DNA of 5,019 nt from Actinomycetota bacterium. GTDB taxonomy: Bacteria > Actinomycetota > Acidimicrobiia > Acidimicrobiales > Ilumatobacteraceae. The stretch lies in contig WLEX01000108.1 in assembly GCA_009704065.1 (NCBI GenBank), forward strand, positions 1 through 5,019. Reading direction: 5' to 3'. Positions 1 through 5,019 of the stretch are shown here, one piece after another (position 1 is the stretch's first letter; each line of letters opens with the position of its first letter). Position numbers and translations under genes: made by a program. Below the pieces are notes generated by a model, which worked only from the letters and a program-made list of their open reading frames with translations, did no database searches and was not told the DNA's origin.

Positions 1-759
1 ATTCAAGGTAGAACCAATGATTCCCATGAATTGCGCAGTAACCATTGGGTCGAGCACCACAGTGGTGCGCTTGCTCGGTGGCTTTACTGCGCCAAGCAAT
101 CCTGTTGCTTTCTTCGCGGCTTCTGCACCTGCTTTTGCCAAATCGAACAGTGCAGGGTTCTTGCCCAGTGCATACGCCCAACCAGTTTGTGTTTCGCCGT
201 TGTCGTCGGCCATCACGCTGACACTTGCATAGCAACTATTGCTGCGGCCGCTGGTGCGAATTCCCTTGGTAGTAGCAAACGCATCTTCACTAGAGCCATC
301 GGAATAGTTCGAATCATCAATACGTACGCGAGGGTCTGCAGAAATCGCAAACTGCTCTAAATCTTTTGCAATCTGAATCTTCTTCGCAGTGTCGAATGCA
401 GCAAGGTCGTCGTCCCAGAGTTCTTGTTCCACAATGGCAACACCATCGGGTTCAGCAAGGCCAGCCCATTCGTCAGATCCACCCAAGGTGGCGTTCTCAC
501 GAGCTTCTGCCAACACTTCGCGCCATGCAGTTTCATCGAGTGTGCCGGCGTGGCTCGAACCTGTACGGCCCTCCACAATCACTCGCACACTGATGCCTTG
601 GCTTTGTGCAGATACAAAGTGTTCAACTTCGCCGTTGTACACACGAATATCTGTTTCGCGCGAACGCGACACATTGGCTTCAATCTCTTCGCCTGGCAAT
701 GCCATTGCAACAATGGCATCGGCTATCGCTTGTAAATCATCAACAGTGTGACGGCTCAT
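1..759 (-). CDS. tldE: TldE/PmbA-type subunit of the TldD/E protease, N-terminal part (runs off window)
   Basis: This is the non-catalytic partner of TldD in the heteromeric TldD/E protease, a cytoplasmic enzyme that degrades unfolded peptides and, in some bacteria, matures ribosomally made modified peptides. The 253 codons present begin MSRHTVDDLQAIADAIV and stay open to base 1, so roughly 190 C-terminal residues are missing (the family is usually about 440-450 residues). PmbA-like features include RETDIRVYNGEVEHF near residues 34-48, GISVRV near 55-60, and the TKGIRTSGRSN...DNGETQTGWAY region near 184-217. No HExxxH motif occurs in the part present, as expected for TldE. The ATG at 757-759 overlaps the tldD stop as ATGA, and a weak Shine-Dalgarno lies inside the tldD end, so the two are probably translationally coupled. 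Family assignment is firm. It rests on being shorter on motifs than TldD and on lying directly downstream of it. Confidence 0.9.
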   Translation of the reverse strand, partial: MSRHTVDDLQAIADAIVAMALPGEEIEANVSRSRETDIRVYNGEVEHFVSAQSQGISVRVIVEGRTGSSHAGTLDETAWREVLAEARENATLGGSDEWAGLAEPDGVAIVEQELWDDDLAAFDTAKKIQIAKDLEQFAISADPRVRIDDSNYSDGSSEDAFATTKGIRTSGRSNSCYASVSVMADDNGETQTGWAYALGKNPALFDLAKAGAEAAKKATGLLGAVKPPSKRTTVVLDPMVTAQFMGIIGSTLN

Positions 760-773
760 GCTGCAGTTCCACC
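756..773 (-). promoter_or_regulatory. Translational coupling site: tldD stop / tldE start with internal Shine-Dalgarno
   Basis: Read on the minus strand, the tldE ATG (759-757) and the tldD TGA (758-756) share the four bases ATGA. A GGTGGA purine-rich stretch (minus strand, 773-768) lies eight bases before the tldE ATG, inside the last codons of tldD, and can serve as a weak ribosome binding site. This arrangement usually allows terminating ribosomes to reinitiate, giving matched amounts of the two subunits. The overlap is seen directly. Coupling is inferred. Confidence 0.75.
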
Positions 774-2180
774 AATGGTGAGTGACTTCACACGCAATGT
801 TGGTTGGCCATCACCTACGGGAACACCTTGTCCGTCTTTGCCACACATACCGGGGTTACCCATAGCGAAGTCGTTAGCCAACATGTCGATATCGGCCAAT
901 ACTTGCGGGCCGTTTCCAATGAGATTGCTTTCGCGCAATGGCTCAGTAATTTCACCATTCTCAATGAGATACGCCTCGGTCATACCAAACACAAAGTCAC
1001 CGCTTGCAGTGTTCACTTGTCCGCCACCCAGCTTTGCCACATATACGCCGTACTCGGTTGCACGCACAATGTCATCTGGTTCGTCGGTGCCGTTCAACAC
1101 AAACGTGTTGGTCATGCGCACCATGGGTAGGTGTTCGTAGCTTTGGCGACGTCCGTTGCCACTTGGTGCACGGCCTTCTTTGCTCGCACGAATGTGATCC
1201 CACATGTAATCGGTAAGCACACCATCTTGAATGAGAACATTGCGTTGGCTTGCATGACCTTCATCATCAATGCCAATCGCTCCCCATTCACGACTCATGC
1301 TGCCATCATCAACAAGTGTTACCAGCGGTGATGCCACCTGATCGCCCACGCGGTTTGCATACACACTGGCGCCACGAGCAACAAGGTCTGCCTCTAAGCC
1401 ATGGCCACACGCTTCGTGAAATAACACGCCGCCTGAACCACACTTGATAACAACTTGCAACGCACCACTTGGTGCAGGGCGTGCACGCAATTTAGTTACT
1501 GCCTGGCGAGCAGCACGCTCGGCCAACTCGGCAACATCTTCTTCGTCGAACAATTCAAATCCGATGGTGTGACCCAATGAGTCGTACCCGGTTTGCATAC
1601 CTGCATCGCCATTAGCCACAGCACTCACACGGAAAATGGTGCGTACTTGTTCGTCGGTGGCAAACACTCCATCGGAGTTTGCAATAAGAATGCGCCGTGT
1701 TGCATCGGAATATCCGGCCGACACTTGCACAATGCTCGAATCGATTCCGCGAGCTGCATCGTTTGCAATGCTCAACAGTTCAACTTTGCGTGCTTTCGGG
1801 ACACTGTTCGGGAAAATGCGTACGTCGTTTACTTTGTTGCGCTTTGGTGCACCGAGCGCAACAGTGTGTGTGCCACCATCGCCACCACTTGCTGCGGCAG
1901 CTGCTGCTTCGGCTGCTGCCATGAGGCCCGCTTCACTTAAATCGGCGGTGTAGGCAAAACCAGTGGTCTCACCATTAATTACGCGGATACCTGCACCCGA
2001 ATCACGACCACTCGAGACTTGCTCAACACGACCATCATCGAGGCCGGCGCCCATGGAACGTTTGTCCTCGATAAAGACCTCGGAAAAACCAGCGCCCGTA
2101 GACCTTCCCTTTGCTAGCACCCGCGATAACACGGCTGAATCGAACTCTTGCGACAGATCTATGAGACTCACGACCCTCAT
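756..2180 (-). CDS. tldD: TldD zinc metallopeptidase subunit
   Basis: This is the catalytic subunit of the cytoplasmic TldD/E protease. From the chosen ATG the protein has 474 residues, close to the E. coli length (about 480). The metal-binding HExxxH motif is HEACGH at residues 255-260, followed by GLEAD. The conserved C-terminal GMCGKDGQ places Cys446 as the probable third metal ligand known in TldD. Other family features are FIEDK near 37-40, SGAGIRVI near 61-68, GYDSLGH near 198-204, VTLVDDGS near 287-294, and VPVGDGQPTLRV near 453-464. An alanine-rich stretch at about 88-98 looks like ordinary helix or linker. The open frame extends 46 codons further upstream to 2318, but that extension runs antisense across the neighbouring PAP2 gene and does not look TldD-like. 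ATG at 2178-2180 is preferred. A GTG at 2169-2171 (471 residues), preceded by AGTAGG at nine bases, is a real alternative. The gene leads the tldD-tldE operon. Confidence 0.96.
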   Translation of the reverse strand: MRVVSLIDLSQEFDSAVLSRVLAKGRSTGAGFSEVFIEDKRSMGAGLDDGRVEQVSSGRDSGAGIRVINGETTGFAYTADLSEAGLMAAAEAAAAAASGGDGGTHTVALGAPKRNKVNDVRIFPNSVPKARKVELLSIANDAARGIDSSIVQVSAGYSDATRRILIANSDGVFATDEQVRTIFRVSAVANGDAGMQTGYDSLGHTIGFELFDEEDVAELAERAARQAVTKLRARPAPSGALQVVIKCGSGGVLFHEACGHGLEADLVARGASVYANRVGDQVASPLVTLVDDGSMSREWGAIGIDDEGHASQRNVLIQDGVLTDYMWDHIRASKEGRAPSGNGRRQSYEHLPMVRMTNTFVLNGTDEPDDIVRATEYGVYVAKLGGGQVNTASGDFVFGMTEAYLIENGEITEPLRESNLIGNGPQVLADIDMLANDFAMGNPGMCGKDGQGVPVGDGQPTLRVKSLTIGGTAA

Positions 2181-2189
2181 CCTACTGAG

Positions 2190-2220
2190 CCCGTCACGGG
2201 GGTGGCCCACGGCAGGCCGT
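2190..2220. repeat. Two adjacent short inverted repeats (possible operator)
   Basis: CCCGT-C-ACGGG at 2190-2200 is a perfect 5-base inverted repeat around one base. ACGGC-AG-GCCGT at 2209-2220 is a second perfect 5-base inverted repeat around two bases. Their centres are about 19.5 bases apart, close to two helical turns, and both use the same CCGT/ACGG half-sequence in opposite arrangement. They sit between two divergent genes, where a regulator could reach both promoters. The arms are short enough for chance, so a regulatory role is only a suggestion. Confidence 0.3.
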
Positions 2221-2225
2221 AATGT

Positions 2226-2230
2226 AGGGG
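2226..2230 (+). promoter_or_regulatory. Ribosome binding site of the PAP2-like gene
   Basis: AGGGG ends five bases before the ATG at 2236 and is the best Shine-Dalgarno match near any start in this window. It decides the start at 2236. The in-frame upstream ATG at 1963 lies antisense within tldD, and a later ATG at 2260 has no comparable site. Confidence 0.65.
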
Positions 2231-2235
2231 CACCA

Positions 2236-3144
2236 ATGAGCGACGCACTTTCTTCATCGATGGCCAACGACGAGGCCCGCGAACACCAGACCCGCTGGTG
2301 GAAAGAAGCCGCCATCATGGCCAGTTTCTACCTTCTCTATTCGATCACCCGTAACCGTTTCGGTTCTATCAATGTGAAGGGCAGCGACGTCCCTCTTCAT
2401 TCCTTTACTAATGCACTCAAGGTCATTCGGTTCGAACGCGCTCTTGGGCTATTCCACGAAGAATCCGTGCAGCAATGGTTCCTTCCGTATAAATGGTTCT
2501 TGCAGGCCATGAACACCTATTACGGCACAGCCCACTTCGCTGTCACCATTGGTGTGTTCATCGTGTTGTATCGCCGTCGTAAAGATGTATTCCCCCTCTT
2601 TCGCAATGCACTGGCTGCCATGACCGGCCTTGCCATCATTGGCTTTGCTTTGTTTCCCCTCATGCCGCCGCGCCTGCTCGACGCACCCTGCCCCACCGCA
2701 TCAGAAACAAGCACCACTTTTGGCGGAGCATGTATTGAAACCCCATTGCGTAACTACAACGGCGCTACCAACTTTGGATTTGTCGACACGCTCGAAGTGC
2801 ATGGTGGCCCATGGGATTTCAATTCCGGTGGCATCGCAAAAATGTCGAACCAGTACGCCGCTATGCCAAGCCTTCACATCGGTTGGGCATCGTGGTGTGC
2901 GTTTGGCATTTGGCCACTCGCACGTCGTAAATGGGTACGCGCGGCCGTGTTGTTGTATCCAGCTCTTACCTTGCTGTGCATCGTGGTTACCGCAAACCAT
3001 TTCTGGCTCGATGGCGTAGGCGGATTAGTGGCACTCGGTGCCGGCTTTGCACTTGGTGGTTGGTTACACACATGGAACCAACGTCGCCAAGATGCCAAGT
3101 TTGAATTGTTGCGCCTCGGTCACCCCGCCGCCGGCGTCAAATAA
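2236..3144 (+). CDS. PAP2/AUR1-like integral membrane phosphatase family protein
   Basis: This 302-residue membrane protein belongs to the PAP2 superfamily, most like the AUR1/inositolphosphorylceramide-synthase-type branch. Members remove or transfer phosphate-linked head groups on lipids. The catalytic triad pattern is visible: PPRLL with Arg146, MPSLH with Ser212 and His214, and NHFWLD with His255 and Asp259. The FERALGLFHE segment (66-75) and HFAVTIGVFIVLY (100-112) are also typical of this branch. Hydrophobic segments lie at about 25-37, 98-112, 125-143, 212-228, 234-253 and 260-278, so five or six helices are likely. No cleavable signal peptide is obvious. The start at 2236 is set by AGGGG five bases upstream. 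The open frame reaches back to 1963 only antisense to tldD. Its stop abuts that of the SDR gene. The substrate cannot be told: phosphatidic acid, polyprenyl diphosphate and a phosphoinositol lipid are all possible. Confidence 0.88.
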   Translation: MSDALSSSMANDEAREHQTRWWKEAAIMASFYLLYSITRNRFGSINVKGSDVPLHSFTNALKVIRFERALGLFHEESVQQWFLPYKWFLQAMNTYYGTAHFAVTIGVFIVLYRRRKDVFPLFRNALAAMTGLAIIGFALFPLMPPRLLDAPCPTASETSTTFGGACIETPLRNYNGATNFGFVDTLEVHGGPWDFNSGGIAKMSNQYAAMPSLHIGWASWCAFGIWPLARRKWVRAAVLLYPALTLLCIVVTANHFWLDGVGGLVALGAGFALGGWLHTWNQRRQDAKFELLRLGHPAAGVK

Positions 3145-3147
3145 TTA
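3142..3147. other. Zero-gap convergent stop codons (TAATTA)
   Basis: The PAP2-like gene ends with TAA at 3142-3144, and the SDR gene, reading the other way, ends with TAA on the minus strand at 3147-3145. Together they form the palindrome TAATTA with no base between the genes. Nothing resembling an intrinsic terminator (GC hairpin plus T run) is visible on either side, so the two transcripts probably overlap at their 3' ends. Confidence 0.9.
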
Positions 3148-3912
3148 GAAGCTGTGGTAGCCGCCGTCGATCGTAATTACGTCGCCGGTGTGATACTTGC
3201 TGGCGTCGCTTGCAAAATACGCAGCGATTCCTGAAAAATCATTTGGGTCTCCCCATCGACGCATCGGAACACGCGGCAATACTTTTGCAATAAATGTGTC
3301 CCACCCCAATGCTGCTTGAGTCATGTCGCTTTCAATCCAGCCAGGCAAAATTGCATTGCATCGAATGCCATGGCGCGCATGTTCTACTGCAATTGCTTTC
3401 ATCATGGAGATCACACCGGCTTTCGATGCTCCGTAATGCTGCCCACGCGCTTGTCCGTAATAAGCAGAACCCGACGTTGTGAACACCACTGCCCCACCAT
3501 TGCCGGCCGCTACCATGTGTTGCACCGCAACTTGGGCCGTATAAAACGCGCCATCTAAGTTCACGCGCATCACGCGATGCCACTCGTCATCGGTCATCGA
3601 TACGAAACTCTCGGCGTGCCCGCCCACACCTGCATTCACAAAACATGAATCCACACGACCGAGCGCTTCCACCGTGGCCGCAAACGAGGCCTTCACTTGT
3701 TCTTGGTCGCCCACATCACATATGAAGTCAGCAACCCGCACACCCATCGCTTCTAGTTCGGCCCGTGCCGTTGCATTCTTCGAGGCATTCGTGCCCCAGA
3801 TCGCAATATCGCACCCGCGACTCGCCAGCCCGCGAGCCATTCCGAGCCCAATGCCGCCGTTGCCTCCGGTGACCAAGGCCACCTTTCCGTGTAGATCAAA
3901 GATGTCAGCCAT
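3145..3912 (-). CDS. Short-chain dehydrogenase/reductase (classical SDR), substrate unknown
   Basis: This is a complete 255-residue classical SDR, an NAD(P)-dependent oxidoreductase of soluble Rossmann type and normal length. The nucleotide-binding TGGNGGIG is at residues 15-22, NAG at 93-95, and the catalytic set is Asn118, Ser147, Tyr160 and Lys164 (YGASK). NAILPGWIESDM at 187-198 and GDVITIDGGY near the C-terminus are standard. The loop after the second strand (WGTNASKN, 39-46) has neither the Asp typical of NAD nor a clear Arg for NADP, so the cofactor is open. The start is the ATG at 3910-3912, matching the usual short N-terminus (MADIFDLHGKVALVTGG). The frame is open to 4068 but would overlap dxs. 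No clear Shine-Dalgarno precedes this ATG. TACGGT (minus strand, 3924-3919) lies six bases before it and could be a -10 for a leaderless message. Annotation transfer may call it a 3-oxoacyl-ACP reductase or gluconate dehydrogenase, but nothing here decides that. Confidence 0.93.
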   Translation of the reverse strand: MADIFDLHGKVALVTGGNGGIGLGMARGLASRGCDIAIWGTNASKNATARAELEAMGVRVADFICDVGDQEQVKASFAATVEALGRVDSCFVNAGVGGHAESFVSMTDDEWHRVMRVNLDGAFYTAQVAVQHMVAAGNGGAVVFTTSGSAYYGQARGQHYGASKAGVISMMKAIAVEHARHGIRCNAILPGWIESDMTQAALGWDTFIAKVLPRVPMRRWGDPNDFSGIAAYFASDASKYHTGDVITIDGGYHSF

Positions 3913-3973
3913 AGGGGCACCGTAGCCTGCGTCACTAAGGGCACATCGCCTCGTAGAGATAGCCTTGGAACCC
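3913..3973. promoter_or_regulatory. Divergent spacer between the SDR gene (minus) and dxs (plus), with possible leaderless promoters
   Basis: These 61 bases separate two divergent starts, so both promoters should lie here or just inside the genes. On the minus strand TACGGT (3924-3919) precedes the SDR ATG by six bases. On the plus strand TAGCCT (3960-3965) precedes the dxs ATG by eight bases. Both have the TAnnnT form and roughly the distance at which transcription would begin at or next to the start codon. Neither gene has a good Shine-Dalgarno (dxs has only TTGGAA). TAGCCT also occurs at 3923-3928. Leaderless starts are common in Actinobacteria, which makes this plausible, but six-base matches are weak evidence. 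Confidence 0.4.
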
Positions 3974-5019
3974 ATGGCGATTCTCGACCACATCTCCGAG
4001 CCCGCCGATCTACAGGGTCTCACGCCTGCCCAATTGGCAGATTTATCCACCGAGATTCGTGACTTCATCGTGCATGCCGTCAGCGAAACGGGCGGTCACC
4101 TTGGTTCCAATCTCGGAGCAGTCGAATTATCAATCGCTCTTCACCGCGTGTTCGAAAGTCCACTCGATGCCATCTTGTGGGATACCGGCCATCAGTCGTA
4201 CGTGCACAAAATTCTTACAGGCCGTAAATCAGGGTTTGCTCAGTTGCGCCAACAAGGCGGCATCTCGGGGTACCCCAGCCGCGAAGAGTCACGTCACGAC
4301 TTCATTGAAAACTCTCACGCATCCACTGTGTTGTCGTATGCACATGGTCTAGCTGTTGCACGCGAAGCCGGCGTTGCGAAGCATCGTCACATTGTTGCGG
4401 TGATCGGCGACGGATCCATGACCGGCGGTATGGCATACGAAGCACTCAACAACCTTGGTCATTCGAAGAGCCGCGTCATCATCGTGTTGAACGACAATGG
4501 CCGTAGCTACGCCCCCACGATTTCTAATCTCACTGCAGCAATGGACTTCGACGCGGAGGCACCAACTCAAAAACCAAAGATGACTGATCGCATCACGCGC
4601 AAAATGTCACGCGGTCTCACCAACATTCGTTTGAACCCTGTCTACGTGCGTCGCCAACGCAAGATCGAAGCGTTCCTTCGCGATATTCCTGTGGTCGGCA
4701 AGCAAGCAGAACAAGGAATGGAAGCATTCAAAGCTGCCGTTCGTGAATTCTTGCAACCTCCTTCTTTCTTCGAAGCGCTCGGTATTCGTTATGTCGGCCC
4801 ATTCGATGGTCACAACATTGAAGAGATGGAAGATGCATTCCGTGCCGCACTTGCTCGTGAAGGTGAAGGCGCCATTGTGGTGCACGTGCTCACTCAAAAG
4901 GGTCGTGGCTATTCACCTGCAGAAGACGATGACGAAAAGCATCTGCACGACACGCCAACATTTGATCCCATCAACGGCCCGAAGAAAACTGTGGTCGGCG
5001 GATACACCGGTGCATTTAG
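3974..5019 (+). CDS. dxs: 1-deoxy-D-xylulose-5-phosphate synthase, N-terminal 348 residues (runs off window)
   Basis: Dxs joins pyruvate and glyceraldehyde 3-phosphate, with loss of CO2, to form DXP. This is the first step of the MEP isoprenoid pathway and also feeds thiamin and pyridoxal synthesis. The enzyme is cytoplasmic and needs thiamin diphosphate and Mg. The reading frame from the ATG at 3974-3976 stays open to base 5019. The terminal TAG is out of frame, so the gene continues (the family is about 620-640 residues). Visible motifs are ETGGHLGSN (38-46), WDTGHQSYVHKILTGR (69-84), ENSHAST (112-118), the thiamin-diphosphate motif GDGSMTGGMA (145-154) ending at NDN (173-175, with Asp146 and Asn175 as probable Mg ligands), GPFDGHN (275-281), QKGRGY (308-313) and LHDTPTFD (324-331), whose His325 matches the conserved active-site histidine. 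The start MAILDHISEPADLQGL matches the usual N-terminus. Residues about 188-214 look like extra sequence in the flexible loop. Confidence 0.97.
   Translation, partial: MAILDHISEPADLQGLTPAQLADLSTEIRDFIVHAVSETGGHLGSNLGAVELSIALHRVFESPLDAILWDTGHQSYVHKILTGRKSGFAQLRQQGGISGYPSREESRHDFIENSHASTVLSYAHGLAVAREAGVAKHRHIVAVIGDGSMTGGMAYEALNNLGHSKSRVIIVLNDNGRSYAPTISNLTAAMDFDAEAPTQKPKMTDRITRKMSRGLTNIRLNPVYVRRQRKIEAFLRDIPVVGKQAEQGMEAFKAAVREFLQPPSFFEALGIRYVGPFDGHNIEEMEDAFRAALAREGEGAIVVHVLTQKGRGYSPAEDDDEKHLHDTPTFDPINGPKKTVVGGYTGAF

Larger units (their letters stand above)
2181..2235. promoter_or_regulatory. Divergent spacer between tldD (minus) and the PAP2-like gene (plus)
   Basis: These 55 bases must hold, or lie next to, the start signals of both the tldD-tldE operon and the PAP2-like gene. 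On the plus strand TAATGT at 2220-2225 has the TAnnnT form of a -10 box but is only ten bases before the ATG. On the minus strand TACATT (2226-2221) could be the -10 for tldD, giving a short leader of roughly 30-35 bases. No convincing -35 element is visible for either. Two small inverted repeats fill the middle of the spacer and are listed separately. Promoter positions are guesses. That promoters for both genes start in or near this gap is likely from the gene layout. Confidence 0.5.

Noticed and set aside
1886..1921. GCT/GCA/GCC-rich tract in tldD, considered as a triplet repeat
   Set aside because: It encodes an alanine-rich helix or linker using mixed alanine codons, with no regular repeat unit.
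748..1953. Several long plus-strand open frames opposite tldD (for example 748-1140, 804-1130, 1593-1940, 1636-1953)
   Set aside because: They are antisense to a strongly conserved protein, overlap one another in different frames, and show no family motifs or ribosome binding sites. They look like by-products of tldD codon use.
1963..2235. In-frame N-terminal extension of the PAP2-like protein by 91 residues
   Set aside because: It lies almost wholly antisense to the conserved tldD N-terminal coding region, has no Shine-Dalgarno, and its Arg/Ser/Pro-rich sequence does not resemble PAP2 proteins. The start at 2236 has AGGGG at five bases.
3172..3181. Palindrome CGTAATTACG just inside the SDR 3' end, considered as a terminator or binding site
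   Set aside because: It has no loop or T run and falls in codons for the conserved VITI segment of the SDR, so it is best explained as coding sequence.
3913..4068. In-frame N-terminal extension of the SDR by 52 residues
   Set aside because: It would overlap dxs and put an unusual tail before the standard SDR N-terminus that ends in TGGNGGIG at the normal position.
4349..4897. Minus-strand open frames opposite dxs (4349-4570 and 4607-4897)
   Set aside because: Both lie inside the conserved Dxs coding region and have no recognisable domain or start signal.
5017..5019. Apparent TAG stop at the right edge of dxs
   Set aside because: The dxs frame reads GCA TTT AG- at the edge, so TAG is out of frame and the gene continues beyond the window.

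Overview
The window carries five protein genes and almost no spare DNA. It looks like a bacterial chromosome, most likely an actinobacterium of moderate GC. That lineage is inferred, not shown: the Dxs protein has actinobacterial-style motifs (ETGGHLG, WDTGHQSYVHK, ENSHAST, GDGSMTGGMA, NDNGRSYAPT), and the membrane protein is of the AUR1-like PAP2 type common in Actinobacteria. By eye the base composition is near half GC. Together with very short intergenic gaps, this would fit an aquatic Acidimicrobiia-type genome, but there is no rRNA or other marker to confirm it.

Layout. Positions 1-759 (minus) hold the N-terminal part of a TldE/PmbA-type protein that runs off the left edge. Positions 756-2180 (minus) hold a complete TldD metallopeptidase, coupled to tldE by a 4-base ATGA overlap in the usual tldD-tldE order. 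A 55-base divergent spacer (2181-2235) contains two small inverted repeats and a Shine-Dalgarno sequence. It separates tldD from a plus-strand PAP2/AUR1-like integral membrane protein (2236-3144). That gene converges with no gap on a classical short-chain dehydrogenase/reductase (3145-3912, minus). A second divergent spacer of 61 bases (3913-3973) leads to dxs (3974 to the right edge, plus), the first enzyme of the MEP isoprenoid pathway. Only its first 348 codons are present.

How the genes relate. TldD and TldE form a heteromeric zinc protease that degrades or trims unfolded peptides or modified peptide precursors. No peptide precursor gene is visible here, so its substrate is unknown. Dxs makes DXP for isoprenoids. 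The PAP2-like protein probably acts on a lipid phosphate at the membrane. A link between the two through polyprenyl phosphates is possible but speculative. The SDR has no identifiable substrate.

I see no tRNA, rRNA, CRISPR array, insertion sequence, prophage gene or convincing terminator. This is largely ordinary core-genome sequence. The points worth a second look are modest: an apparent extra segment of about 25 residues in the Dxs flexible loop, the paired inverted repeats in the tldD/PAP2 spacer, the zero-gap convergent stop codons, possible leaderless starts, and an ambiguous tldD start.
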